A stretch of DNA of 64,000 nucleotides, from contig NZ_CP163520.1 in the NCBI RefSeq assembly GCF_041080675.1, positions 1,302,001 to 1,366,000 on the forward strand. The letters are read 5' to 3'. Positions 25,742-34,317 of the stretch are shown here, piece after piece (position 1 is the first letter of the stretch; each line of letters opens with the position of its first letter). The position numbers were made by a program, and so were the translations under genes. Source of the stretch: Streptomyces sp. cg36 (lineage in GTDB: Bacteria > Actinomycetota > Actinomycetes > Streptomycetales > Streptomycetaceae). The notes under the pieces are model-generated. The model did not search any database, was not told the origin of the DNA, and saw only the letters and a list, made by a program, of their open reading frames with translations.

Positions 25742-26935
25742 CTAGGAAACGGCGGGTGCCGCCTCCGGCTCGCCGGCCTTCGCGGGCCGCCGCGCATGCG
25801 CCGGCCAGCCGCCCGGCGGCGGCTCCGCGACGGGGCGCCACCAGGGTGCCGAAGGCACGTTTTCCGAGGTCGGCTCGAAGGGCTCGCCCGGAATCGGCAG
25901 TGCGACCCCGGCGCCCGCCGCCCCGGCCGCGGCCACCGTGCCCTCGCCCGGCTCGGCCCACGGGTGGGGCGCGAGGTTGAAGGTGCCCCAGTGGATCGGG
26001 AGGAGCACGCCGTGCGGCCGGCCGCCCTGGAGGTCGAGGTGGGCGCGCATGCCTTCGGCCGGAGTCATATGGATGTCCGGCCAGAATTCGCTGTACGCCC
26101 CGATCTGGATCATCGTGGCGTCGAACGGGCCGTGCTCCGCGCCGATCTTCGCGAAACCGCTGAAATAGCCGGTGTCGCCGCTGTGGTAGATCCGGTGCTC
26201 GGGGCCGGTGACGACCCAGGACGCCCACAGCGTGTGCTGCTGGTTGCGCAGGCCCCGGCCGCAGAAGTGGCGCGCGGGGGTGGCGGTCAGGGTGATCCCG
26301 TCGACCTTGGTCGACTCGTTCCAGTCCAGCTCGTGGATGCGGTCGGCCGGGACGCCCCACAGCTCCAGATGGGCGCCGACGCCGAGCGGCACCGCGAACA
26401 CCGTCCCCGTGCCCGCCAGGGCGCGGATGGTGGGGAGGTCCAGGTGGTCGTAGTGGTCGTGCGAGATGACCACCACGTCGACCGGGCCGAGCGCGGCGAG
26501 CGGCACCGGGACCGGGTGGAGGCGCTTGGGCCCGGCGAAGGCGAAGGGCGAACAGCGCTCGCCCCACACCGGGTCGAAGAGCACCCGGCGGCCGTCGATC
26601 TCCGCGAGGACGCTGGAGTGCCCCATCCAGGTGAGCCGCAGCCCGGTGGCGGGCGGCTTGGCGAGGTCGGCCAGCGTCGTCGCGTGCACCGGGATGTTGC
26701 CCACCGGCGCGCGGCGGGCGCGCTGCTCCTTCTCGAAGTAGATCTTCGCGAACTCCAGCATCGAGCCGGAGGGCCGCGTCCGCGCGCCCTCCGGGTTCTG
26801 GAAGACCCCGTCCGCGAAGTTCGGCGAGCGGCGGATCCGCTCCAGGCGCTCCCCCGCCGGGTCGGCCCCGAAGGCGTCGGGCCGCAGCCCGCGCAGCCGG
26901 GAGCGGAGTGGGAGCAGAGAACCAGCGCCGGTCAC
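25742..26935 (-). CDS. MBL-fold hydrolase (UlaG/NAPE-PLD-like)
   Basis: A 397-residue zinc hydrolase. The metallo-beta-lactamase motif is ISHDHYDHLDLPT (about 174-186) with HxHxDH, then HFCGRG (about 237), HSGDTGYFSGF (about 265), and IHWGTFNLAPHPW (about 325). Such proteins cleave phosphodiester or lactone bonds, e.g. N-acylphosphatidylethanolamine or ascorbate-6-phosphate lactone; this subtype is often called L-ascorbate metabolism protein, but the substrate is unproven. The GTG at 26935 is preferred because AGGAGG lies 4 nt upstream; an ATG at 26965 and a TTG at 26986 lack a ribosome site. The final 60 residues are Pro/Ala-rich. Confidence 0.88.
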   Translation of the reverse strand: MTGAGSLLPLRSRLRGLRPDAFGADPAGERLERIRRSPNFADGVFQNPEGARTRPSGSMLEFAKIYFEKEQRARRAPVGNIPVHATTLADLAKPPATGLRLTWMGHSSVLAEIDGRRVLFDPVWGERCSPFAFAGPKRLHPVPVPLAALGPVDVVVISHDHYDHLDLPTIRALAGTGTVFAVPLGVGAHLELWGVPADRIHELDWNESTKVDGITLTATPARHFCGRGLRNQQHTLWASWVVTGPEHRIYHSGDTGYFSGFAKIGAEHGPFDATMIQIGAYSEFWPDIHMTPAEGMRAHLDLQGGRPHGVLLPIHWGTFNLAPHPWAEPGEGTVAAAGAAGAGVALPIPGEPFEPTSENVPSAPWWRPVAEPPPGGWPAHARRPAKAGEPEAAPAVS

Positions 26936-27042
26936 GGCACCTCCTGGGGTTCGGGGTCGTTCCATTATGTGCGGCGGGTACGACAACGCGGGAACGGTGC
27001 CGTTACGCGGCGGCGACCCGTACGGGACGGCCGCGTCCGCGG

Positions 27043-27483
27043 TCAGCGCCGGGGCTGCCCGTAGACGTGTTCGACGCGCAGCCGCAGCACCACGCGCCGA
27101 TCCTGGACCATCACCCGGCGGTACTCGTCCCAGTCGGGGTGCTCGCCGCGGACGTCCCGGTAGAGCGCGATCAGCTCCTCCACCGTGGCGTCGTGCGGGT
27201 CGGCGGCGACCGGGGAGAGGTCCGCGGTGCCCTCGGCCACGGTCCAGGCCCAGCGGTCGGCGCTGGTGACGTGGTAGCTGGCGCGGGGGTCGCGGCGCAG
27301 GTTCTTCGTCTTGGCGCGGTCGTCGGTGAGGGAGACCTTGATCACTCCCTCGGCCGGGTAGTAGGCGTGGTTCACATTGGAGAGCTGGGGCCGCCCGTCG
27401 CGCTTGAGCGTGGCCAGGACACCGCCGTCCTCGGCGGCGACCAGCTTCAACAGGGCTTCCTCGGCTGCGTCGAATCGCGTCAT
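27043..27483 (-). CDS. PPOX-class F420-dependent oxidoreductase
   Basis: A 146-residue split beta-barrel flavin/F420-binding protein. GGVLATLKRDGRPQLSNVNHAYYP (about 20-43) and VSLTDDRAKTKNLRRDPRASYHVTS (about 50-74) match the PPOX class. Small actinobacterial members use F420H2 to reduce biliverdin or other conjugated substrates. It appears monocistronic. No F420 biosynthesis gene is in the window. Confidence 0.85.
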   Translation of the reverse strand: MTRFDAAEEALLKLVAAEDGGVLATLKRDGRPQLSNVNHAYYPAEGVIKVSLTDDRAKTKNLRRDPRASYHVTSADRWAWTVAEGTADLSPVAADPHDATVEELIALYRDVRGEHPDWDEYRRVMVQDRRVVLRLRVEHVYGQPRR

Positions 27484-27630
27484 GGCAGGGAAACAGCGCA
27501 CGCGCACCGCGGATTCCCGCACGCGCGCGCGTGGCGTGGAGGTGGTGTGACGACGGGCGGGGGGCAGTGTGATGGACCTGGCAGTGCGGGATCGGGGCCG
27601 ATTGTCGGACCGTGCGCTTAGGCTGGAAGC

Positions 27631-27807
27631 ATGTCCACTTCCGTCGAGCACCCTGGTTCCGTACTGCCGGACGCCGAAGCCGCGAACGCGGCGATCCGCG
27701 ATCTCGTCGAGAGCGCGGACGCCGACGGCTGGCCCGCGGAGGAGTACGAGCGACTGCTCACGGTGTGGGCGGCGGCCACGACGGGCGAACTGGACGAGGC
27801 GGCGTAA
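27631..27807 (+). CDS. Small acidic hypothetical protein (58 aa)
   Basis: ATG at 27631 to TAA at 27807 with strict Streptomyces codon bias. The product is 58 residues, strongly acidic (about twelve Asp/Glu) and helical, with an N-terminal low-complexity part then AANAAIRDLVESADADGW and EEYERLLTVWAAATTGELDEAA. GGAAGC precedes the start and CTTAGGCT upstream resembles a -10, so the leader may be very short. No family recognised. Codon bias and a good start make a real gene likely. Confidence 0.65.
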   Translation: MSTSVEHPGSVLPDAEAANAAIRDLVESADADGWPAEEYERLLTVWAAATTGELDEAA

Positions 27808-27879
27808 CCCGGCGCGTCGCCGCTCCCGCCCTCGCTCCTTCCGGGGCACCGGCTGCCTCACAGCGTCCGCGTCACCGGC

Positions 27880-28060
27880 CCACTCGGCGCTTCCGCGCCA
27901 CCGGCCCCTTCGCTGGTTCCGCGTAGCCAGCCCGCTCGACGCTTCCGCGCCGCCGGAACCCAGCCCCTTCCGCGCCAGCAGCCCCTTCCCTGCTTCCGCG
28001 TAGCCAGCCCCCTCGGCGCTTCCGCGCCACCGGAACCCAGCCTCTCCCGCCCCACCGGCC
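27880..28060. repeat. Imperfect 77-bp tandem repeat
   Basis: A roughly 54-bp unit beginning CTG(G/C)TTCCGCGTAGCCAGCC and ending CCGGAACCCAGCC occurs at 27913 and again at 27990, with shorter CTTCCGCGCCACCGG echoes before and between. A minus-strand open frame across it (27858-28241) is Arg/Gly/Trp low-complexity and is taken as non-coding. Confidence 0.6.
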
Positions 28061-28256
28061 TCTCACCTCTCCCGCGCCACCAGCCCCCCTTCCTTCCCCC
28101 GTCGCGCCCGGGCGGCCCCGGGGCCGTCTCGGCCATTAGGCTTGAGCTGCCCGTTCGGGACGTTTCCCGGCGGTCGGCCGGGCCGCGCGGGGCCCGCTGG
28201 GCGCCCTTCGCGGCGGTCCCGGCCGGGCAGATCGACAGCACAGGAGACCACCCGCC

Positions 28257-29600
28257 TTGTCCGAGAAGACCGAGAACCCCGCGCGCGAGCAGGCCCCGGG
28301 CGCGGCGGGCGACCGCTCAGCGCTGCGGGCCGACTGCGCCAACTGCTTCGGCCTGTGCTGTGTGGCGCTGGCGTTCTCGCGGTCCACGGACTTCGCCATC
28401 GACAAGGAGGCCGGGGACCCCTGCCCCAACCTCCGGCCGGACTTCCGCTGCGGCATCCACGACAAGCTGCGCCCCAAGGGCTTCCAGGGGTGCACGGTGT
28501 ACGACTGCTTCGGCGCGGGCCAGAAGATCTCCCAGGTCACCTTTGTCGGCCGGAACTGGCGCGAGAGCCCGGAGGGCTCGCGCGAGATGTTCGCCGCGCT
28601 CCCGGTGATGCGCCAGCTGCACGAGCTGCTCTGGTACCTGACGGACGCGCTGGCCCGCCCGGCGGCCCGGCCGCTGCACGGCCGCGTCAAGGCGGAGCTG
28701 GAGCGGATCGAGCGGCTCACCCTCAGCGATGTGGACACGCTGCTCAAGCTGGACGTGGCGGCGCACCGGGCCGAGGTGAACGAGGTGCTGCTGCTCACCA
28801 GCGAGCTGGTGCGCGCCCAGGTGCGGGGCCGCAAGCAGGACCGGCGCGGCGCCGACCTGTTCGGGGCCCGGCTGCCGGGCGCTGACCTGCGCGGCGCCGA
28901 TCTGCGCGGCGCGTATCTGATCGCGGCGGACCTCAGCGGCGCCGATCTGCACCTCGCGGACGTGATCGGCGCGGACTTCCGGGACGCCCAGCTGGCCGGG
29001 GTCGACCTCCGCGACGTCCTCTTCCTCACCCAGACGCAGGTGAACGCGGCCCACGGCGACGCGGGCACGCTGCTGCCGGCGGGCCTGGAGCGCCCGTCCC
29101 ACTGGAGCACCGAGCGGACTCCGCTGCCCGCGCCCGTACCGGACCGCACCGACGGCAGGGCCGGGGCGGCGACGCGTCCGGGCCGCAAGGGCCCGGCGGG
29201 CGACGCGTCCAAGGGCCAGGAGAAGGGGAAGGGCCGGGCCCGGAATCAGGGTGACGGGCAGGGCCAGGGCCACGGCAGGCGCAAGGACGCCGACACCGGC
29301 CGCCCCGGCCGCAAGGGCGCCGACTCCGCGCAGCCCGGCCGCAAGAACGGGAACACCGCGCAATCCGGCCCCACGAACGAGAACGCCGCGCGGCCCGGCC
29401 GTAAGAACGAAGGCGCCGCTCAGCCCGGCCGCAAGGGCGGCGGCCCGGAGGCGGCCCCCGCCGGTGGCAGGAACGGCGGTGGCTCCCGCCGCAAGGACGC
29501 GGCCGCCGCACAGCTCGCGGCGGCCCGCGCCGCGGCGGCGCAGCGCCGGGCCACGACCCGGCGCAAGGGTTCGGGCCCGGCGGCGTCCGGCCAGAAGTGA
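28257..29600 (+). CDS. Pentapeptide-repeat protein with Cys-rich N-terminus and basic tail
   Basis: A 447-residue, three-part protein. Residues about 26-90 hold CANCFGLCC, CPNLRPDFRCGIH and CTVYDCFG, resembling the YkgJ-type CxxCxxxCC metal or Fe-S site. Residues about 195-265 are a pentapeptide-repeat right-handed helix (GADLRGADLRGAYLIAADLSG). Residues 300-447 are a Lys/Arg/Gly tail with repeated PGRK(N/G) units every 10-13 residues, likely disordered and possibly nucleic acid-binding. TTG 28257 is used because AGGAG lies 10 nt upstream and no other start precedes the Cys motif. Function unknown; pentapeptide helices can mimic DNA. Confidence 0.82.
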   Translation: MSEKTENPAREQAPGAAGDRSALRADCANCFGLCCVALAFSRSTDFAIDKEAGDPCPNLRPDFRCGIHDKLRPKGFQGCTVYDCFGAGQKISQVTFVGRNWRESPEGSREMFAALPVMRQLHELLWYLTDALARPAARPLHGRVKAELERIERLTLSDVDTLLKLDVAAHRAEVNEVLLLTSELVRAQVRGRKQDRRGADLFGARLPGADLRGADLRGAYLIAADLSGADLHLADVIGADFRDAQLAGVDLRDVLFLTQTQVNAAHGDAGTLLPAGLERPSHWSTERTPLPAPVPDRTDGRAGAATRPGRKGPAGDASKGQEKGKGRARNQGDGQGQGHGRRKDADTGRPGRKGADSAQPGRKNGNTAQSGPTNENAARPGRKNEGAAQPGRKGGGPEAAPAGGRNGGGSRRKDAAAAQLAAARAAAAQRRATTRRKGSGPAASGQK

Positions 29601-29635
29601 CGTCGGCGCCCGCCGCGCGCCGGGCTCGCACCGCC

Positions 29636-29820
29636 GTCCCCGTACGGCTGGGCAGCCATCCCCGTACGGCCTGGCCACCGTCCCCGTACGGCCAGGTCGC
29701 CGACGCCACATGGCCTGGTCACCGTCCCCCTACAGCCGGGCCGGCAACGCCGTACGGCCAGGTCGCGCCCCCGTACAGCCGCGCCGCCGTCCCCGTACGA
29801 CCGGACGGCCACCGCCGTCC
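29636..29820. repeat. Imperfect tandem repeats built on CCCCGTACGGC
   Basis: Seven or eight degenerate units of about 21-23 bp, each carrying CCCCGTACGGC or a one- to two-base variant (29639, 29661, 29683, then diverging). Located directly after the pentapeptide gene. The core GTAC with flanking CC/GG is nearly palindromic. Neither strand gives a credible protein. Confidence 0.65.
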
Positions 29821-29855
29821 CCCACGGTCGGCGGGCGCCCGACCCACCCCACTAT

Positions 29856-29884
29856 GAATTGCGTGTATACACCTCGCGTATAGT
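29856..29884 (+). promoter_or_regulatory. NodB-gene promoter with palindromic operator
   Basis: TATAGT (29879-29884) is a strong -10. The perfect palindrome GTGTATACAC (29863-29872) sits where RNA polymerase would contact the -35/spacer. The context suggests repression by a GntR- or TetR-like protein not in the window. Confidence 0.55.
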
Positions 29885-29924
29885 CCGGGACATGTTCTTG
29901 TCCACGCCGAAGGAGAGTCGCGCC

Positions 29925-30716
29925 ATGCGCAGCAGCAAGTCCGAAGTCCGTCGGGGACGGGGGCGGGCCGCCGCCGCGCTGGTCGCCGTGGCCGCGCTCG
30001 GGCTGACGCTCACGGGCTGCGGCGACAACGCCGTCTCGCCGCGCTCCGCCCGCACCGACGCGCTGGACGGCAAGGCCGTCGCCCAGAGCGCGGCGACGAG
30101 CGGGGTGGACTGCCACAAGGCCAAGTGCATAGCCCTGACCTTCGACGCCGGGCCGGGCCCCAAGACGCCCCAACTGCTCGACACCCTCAAGGAGAAGAAG
30201 GTGCCCGCCACCTTCTTCCTGCTCGGCCGCAACCACGTCGAGAAGTACCCCGACACCGTGCGCCGCATCGCCAAGGAGGGCCATGAGGTCGCCAACCACA
30301 CCTGGTCGCACGAGCGTCTGGACAAGCTGAAGCCCGCCGAGATACGCGAGGAGCTCGACAGGACCCAGCAGGCGGTGGCGGAGCTCACCGGCCGCGAGCC
30401 GGTCCTGATGCGGCCCCCGCAGGGCCGTACCAACAAGGAGGTCACCAAGGTCAGCAAGGAGCTGGGGCTCTCCCAGATCCTGTGGAGCGCCACCGCCAAG
30501 GACTACTCCACCAATGACTCGGCGCTGATCACCGAGCGGATCCTCGACCAGGCCGGCCGCGACGGCATCATCCTGCTGCACGACATCTACGACGGGACCG
30601 TGCCCGCCGTGCCCGGGATCATCGACGCCCTCAAGGAGCGCGGCTTCACCTTCGTGACCGTGCCCCAGCTGCTCGCCCCGGCGGCACCCAAGCCGGGCCA
30701 GCTCTACCGCCCCTGA
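29925..30716 (+). CDS. Polysaccharide deacetylase lipoprotein (NodB homology)
   Basis: A 263-residue CE4 esterase that would de-N-acetylate chitin or peptidoglycan amino sugars outside the cell. A basic start and hydrophobic stretch end in the lipobox LTLTGCG (Cys about 34), so it is a lipoprotein. NodB motifs are TFDAGPG (first Asp kept, the second replaced by Ala as in many actinobacterial members), HTWSHERL with His-x3-His, RPPQGRTN, and a C-terminal IILLHDIY with His. ATG 29925 is chosen for the strong AAGGAG 9 nt upstream and for placing the signal peptide at the N-terminus. Confidence 0.9.
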   Translation: MRSSKSEVRRGRGRAAAALVAVAALGLTLTGCGDNAVSPRSARTDALDGKAVAQSAATSGVDCHKAKCIALTFDAGPGPKTPQLLDTLKEKKVPATFFLLGRNHVEKYPDTVRRIAKEGHEVANHTWSHERLDKLKPAEIREELDRTQQAVAELTGREPVLMRPPQGRTNKEVTKVSKELGLSQILWSATAKDYSTNDSALITERILDQAGRDGIILLHDIYDGTVPAVPGIIDALKERGFTFVTVPQLLAPAAPKPGQLYRP

Positions 30717-30842
30717 GCACCCGCCCCTCCCCCGCGCGCCCGCGCCCCGCGCCGCCGCGGCCGGGCGGCGATCGCCCTCGGCGGATTCCGCCCTCGGCGT
30801 GCAACGGTTCTCAGGACCGTTGCCGCCGTGCACAGTTGCCGC

Positions 30843-31835
30843 ATGAAGCTGCTGATACTGGGTGGGACGGAGTTCGTCGGCCGGGCCGTCGCCGAGGCCG
30901 CGCGGGCACGCGGGCACGAGGTGACCGTCTTCCACCGGGGCCGCCACGAGCCGCCCGAGGGAGTGACCGCGCTGCACGGCGACCGGACCGCCGAGGGCGG
31001 TCTGGCCGCGCTCGCCGACGGGCGGTGGGACGTGGTGGTGGACACCTGGTCGGGCGCGCCGTCGGCGGTCCGGGACGCGGCACGGCTGCTGGCACAGGGC
31101 CGCGCGGCCCGGTACGTGTACGTGTCGAGCCGGTCGGTGTACGCGCACCCGAGCCCGGCCGGGGCCGACGAGAGCGCGCCCCTGGTCGAGGGCTCGCCCG
31201 ACGACGGGGGCGAGGTGGACTACGCGCGGGCCAAGCGGGGCGGCGAGCTGGCGGCGGTCCAGGAGTTCGGGCCGGAGCGGTCGCTGCTGGTGCGCGCCGG
31301 GCTGATCCTGGGGCCCTGGGAGAACATCGGCCGGCTGCCGTGGTGGCTGGGCCGCATGGCGCGCGGCGGCGCGGTGCTCGCCCCGGGGCCGCGCGAGCTG
31401 GCGGTGCAGTTCATCGACGTGCGCGATCTGGCGGAGTGGATCGTCAGCGCCGCCGACTTCGGGCTCTGCGGCCCGTACAACCTGGTCTGCCCGCAGGACC
31501 ACACCACCATGGGCGAGCTGCTCGAAGCGTGCGCGCGGGTCACCGGGGGCGCGGCCGAGCTGCGCTGGACGGACCCGGAGCCGGTGCTGGCCGCCGGGGT
31601 CGAGCCGTGGAACCATCTGCCGGTGTGGATCCCGCCGGGCGAGCTCTACGACACGATGCACCGCTCGAACGTGTGGAAGGCCGTGCTGTCGGGGCTGCGC
31701 TGCCGGCCCGTCGCGGAGACGGTCGCGGACACCTGGGCGTGGCTGGAGTCGATCGGCGGCGAGGCGCCGCAGCGGCCGGACCGTCCCCGGGTCGGACTCG
31801 ACCCGGAGACGGAGCGCGCGCTGCTGCACGGCTGA
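30843..31835 (+). CDS. NAD-dependent epimerase/dehydratase family protein
   Basis: A 330-residue extended SDR. MKLLILGGTEFVGRAVAEAARARGHEVTVFHRG is the N-terminal Rossmann segment, and YVSSRSVYAHP...VDYARAKRGGE holds the Ser and Tyr-x3-Lys active site. The QFIDVRDLAEWIV segment is typical of nucleotide-sugar or reductase members that also include chloroplast RNA-binding-like proteins. No ribosome site precedes the ATG, which may be leaderless. Substrate unknown. Confidence 0.85.
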   Translation: MKLLILGGTEFVGRAVAEAARARGHEVTVFHRGRHEPPEGVTALHGDRTAEGGLAALADGRWDVVVDTWSGAPSAVRDAARLLAQGRAARYVYVSSRSVYAHPSPAGADESAPLVEGSPDDGGEVDYARAKRGGELAAVQEFGPERSLLVRAGLILGPWENIGRLPWWLGRMARGGAVLAPGPRELAVQFIDVRDLAEWIVSAADFGLCGPYNLVCPQDHTTMGELLEACARVTGGAAELRWTDPEPVLAAGVEPWNHLPVWIPPGELYDTMHRSNVWKAVLSGLRCRPVAETVADTWAWLESIGGEAPQRPDRPRVGLDPETERALLHG

Positions 31836-31886
31836 GGGCCCGTCCGGAGCCCGGGTGCCGAGCCGTGCGTCCGCCGTGACGGTCCG

Positions 31887-32678
31887 TCAGAGGGGCAGCA
31901 GGTCGGGGCGCTTGGGCTCCACGTGGTCGCCCGAGCTCTCACCCCGCAGCCGCCGTCCGATCCACGGCACCAGGTGCTCGCGCGCCCAGTGGATGTCGTC
32001 GCGCCGCACTTCGAGGGTGTTGCGCGGCGGCATCGGGGGCCACTCCTGGTCGGGGTCGGCCGGCACGTCGAGGCCGAGCACCTGGGCGGCGCGCAGCGCG
32101 ACCCGGGTGTGCCCCTCCGGCGACAGGTGCAGCCGGTCGTCGTCCCAGGCGCGCCGGTCCTGCACGGACTTCAGCGACCACAGGTCGAGCACCGGGCAGT
32201 CGTAGCGGTCGGCGATGGACCGCACGTGCGCGGTGTAGGTGGCGACCTTGCCCCGCAGGTGCTTGAAGACGGGCACCCCGCGCGTGTCGAACCCGGTGGT
32301 CACCATGACCGTGGGGATCGCGCTCTTCAGATCGGCCACCGCGCGTTCGAAGCGCTCGGCCACGTCGTCCGGATCGCTGCCCGGCCGGATGATGTCGTTG
32401 CCGCCCGCGCAGAAGCTCACCAGGTCGGGCGCGAGCTCCTTGGCCCGCGGCACCTGCTCCTCGACGATCTGGTCGAGGAGCCTGCCGCGGACCGCGAGAT
32501 TGGCGTAGCGAAAGGCCCCCTCCGGTCGCTGGTCTGCCAGTAGCACGGCGAACCTGTCCGCCCACCCGACGAACGCCCCGTCCGGGCCGGGGTCGCCGAC
32601 GCCTTCCGTGAAGCTGTCGCCGATCGCCGTGTACGACCCGAACGTACCGCTGCTGAATGATCTCGAATCGTCTGCCAC
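31887..32678 (-). CDS. SGNH/GDSL hydrolase, intact active site
   Basis: A 263-residue intracellular esterase-type SGNH protein. The four blocks are complete: GDSFTEGVGDP (about 20-30) with the Ser nucleophile, a conserved Gly in block II, GGNDIIRPG (about 92-100) and DRLHLSPEGH (about 178-187) with the Asp/His pair. No signal peptide. The C-terminus has a PKRPDLLPL tail. A GTG start is used. It is the natural comparison for the degenerate SGNH protein at 1090-1764. Confidence 0.92.
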   Translation of the reverse strand: MADDSRSFSSGTFGSYTAIGDSFTEGVGDPGPDGAFVGWADRFAVLLADQRPEGAFRYANLAVRGRLLDQIVEEQVPRAKELAPDLVSFCAGGNDIIRPGSDPDDVAERFERAVADLKSAIPTVMVTTGFDTRGVPVFKHLRGKVATYTAHVRSIADRYDCPVLDLWSLKSVQDRRAWDDDRLHLSPEGHTRVALRAAQVLGLDVPADPDQEWPPMPPRNTLEVRRDDIHWAREHLVPWIGRRLRGESSGDHVEPKRPDLLPL

Positions 32679-32809
32679 GAGACCATATCTTTCCCTTACG
32701 GATGTGACCTACGCGACCGTAAGGAGGGGTTGACGAGGGGTGATATAGGCCACCCGGTCAGTTTTCGCCGACGGGAATACGGACCGGGAGCGCACTTGAT
32801 GACGGGGTG

Positions 32810-33706
32810 TCAGAGGCTGGCGCCCTGCTGGCGGAGGTAGGCCAGCGGGTCCACGTCCGAGCCGTAGTCGGGGGTCGTGCGGATCTCGAAGTGGAGGTGC
32901 GGGCCGGTCACGTTGCCGGTCGCGCCGGAGAGCCCGAGCTGCTGCCCCTCGGTGACGCTCTGCCCCTCGGCCACCGCGAGCTGGGAGAGGTGGGCGTACT
33001 GGGAGTACATGCCGTCGGCGTGCCGGACGACGACCTGGTTGCCGTACGCGCCGCCCCAGCCCGCCGAGACGACCGTGCCCGCGCCGACGGCCTTCACCGG
33101 GGTGCCGGTCTCCGCCGCGAAGTCCACGCCGGTGTGGTAGCCGCTGGACCACATCGACCCGGCCATGCGGTAGGGGGTGCCGATGCTGACGCTGTCGAGC
33201 GGGGCGCGGAAGCCGGAGGCGGTGCCCTGGCCGGTGGTGGCCGTGGTCGCGGCCTCGGCCGGGGCCGCCCCGGAGGCGGACGGGTCCGTGGCCGGGGCCC
33301 GCTCGGCGGACGTGCGCGCGGTGTCCTGCGGGGCGGCGGCCCGGGGCTTGGCGCCGAGGGTCAGCTTCATGCCCGGCCGGATCAGCGACGGGTCGGCGCC
33401 GACGACGTCACGGTTGTCCCGGTAGAGCCGGTGCCAGTCGCCGAGCCGGTGGTCCTCGGCGATCCGGGAGAGGCAGTCGCCGGACTTCACCTCGTACGTG
33501 GCGGGGGCGGCCTGCTGGGCCGCGGCCGGAGCGGCGGCGCGGACGGTCTGCGGCGCGGCGACGGGGGCGGCCGGCTTGGCGGCGGCGTGCGCGCCGGTGG
33601 CACCGAGCAGCGGGATGGCGAGTGCGGCGCCGCCGGTGCCGGCGGCGACCATGCCCCGGGTGACGGGGCTGGACTTGGGACGGCGGTGCTTACCCTTCGC
33701 GGGCAT
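32810..33706 (-). CDS. Secreted LysM/M23 peptidoglycan endopeptidase
   Basis: A 298-residue secreted protein. A basic N-terminus and hydrophobic stretch ending GAHAAA form the signal peptide (about 1-42). A LysM domain follows, YEVKSGDCLSRIAEDHRLGDWHRLYRDNRDVVGADPSLIRPGMKLTLG (about 70-117). After an Ala/Thr linker comes the M23 (LytM) domain with HTGVDFA and HLHFEIR, which carry the zinc ligands. It should cut peptide cross-links in the wall and bind glycan through LysM. A ydaO-type c-di-AMP riboswitch lies in its leader. The ATG has GAGAGGA 7 nt upstream. Confidence 0.93.
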   Translation of the reverse strand: MPAKGKHRRPKSSPVTRGMVAAGTGGAALAIPLLGATGAHAAAKPAAPVAAPQTVRAAAPAAAQQAAPATYEVKSGDCLSRIAEDHRLGDWHRLYRDNRDVVGADPSLIRPGMKLTLGAKPRAAAPQDTARTSAERAPATDPSASGAAPAEAATTATTGQGTASGFRAPLDSVSIGTPYRMAGSMWSSGYHTGVDFAAETGTPVKAVGAGTVVSAGWGGAYGNQVVVRHADGMYSQYAHLSQLAVAEGQSVTEGQQLGLSGATGNVTGPHLHFEIRTTPDYGSDVDPLAYLRQQGASL

Positions 33707-33721
33707 GGCGGATTCCTCTCC

Positions 33722-33900
33722 GGCGCCTGCGAGGTGAGCTGTCGGGTTCGGGCGGGAGATGCCCGGCCTCGGCACCGAGTGCGGCGCTCCGGCTTCACCC
33801 CGAGCCGTGCCGGAATTCCGGTACGGCGACTACCTGGGTCCCCCGCTCCTGCCGGGCGTGGATGAGTGCGGATTCCGGACGGTGGCAGGATTCGGCGGTC
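33722..33900 (-). promoter_or_regulatory. c-di-AMP (ydaO/yuaA) riboswitch
   Basis: The leader of the LysM/M23 gene carries the conserved blocks of this class: GGGGGACCCAGGTAG near 33838, GGGGTGAAGCCGG near 33795, and CCGAACCCGACAGCTCACC then TCGCAGGC (about 33724-33750). Order and spacing match leaders known upstream of Streptomyces wall-hydrolase genes such as rpfA. It should switch expression off when c-di-AMP is high. End points are approximate. Confidence 0.8.
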
Positions 33901-34317
33901 CACCCGGATTGCGGTGACCGTAAGCGAGTACGGCGGGCCGCGACAAGTGCCCATTCGCCGTCCGCATTCCCGGCCCGTAATTGACCGGGGAATTGCGGTC
34001 ACCCTGCGTCGACCGGAACTCTCAACAGGCCCGGCCGGACGGGGGAATTCATTCGGGGCCGCCACCACGGAACGTCACGGATATGACGCTGCTCACGGGC
34101 AACCTCCCCGTCCCGCCGGGGAGATGGACAGGTTTTGTCAAATCGCCCAATCCGGGCGAAAGTTCCACCCTGATTCATCCGCCATGCACACCAACGCCCC
34201 GTTCTGTCCAGTTTTGGCGAGCATCTCGCTCCGGGAAAACACCCGGGGAAATCACCCGAGGCGGTCGCCGCGGATCTCCACCGCATTCGGATCTTGAATT
34301 CGCTTTCCTTGATCCGC
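33901..34317. other. Intergenic region between the riboswitch and the GH36 gene
   Basis: About 415 bp with no gene. It is less GC-rich than neighbours. It holds a hairpin, CTCCCCG, 6-nt loop, CGGGGAG near 34107-34126, and a TTGACA on the minus strand near 34136, either of which might belong to the transcript of the riboswitch gene. Nothing else stands out. Confidence 0.4.

Noticed and set aside
27858..28241. Minus-strand protein across the 77-bp repeats
   Set aside because: Translates to Arg/Gly/Trp repeats with no ribosome site or homology.
29597..29857. Protein encoded by the CCCCGTACGGC array
   Set aside because: All frames give Pro/Arg-rich repeats without a start signal.
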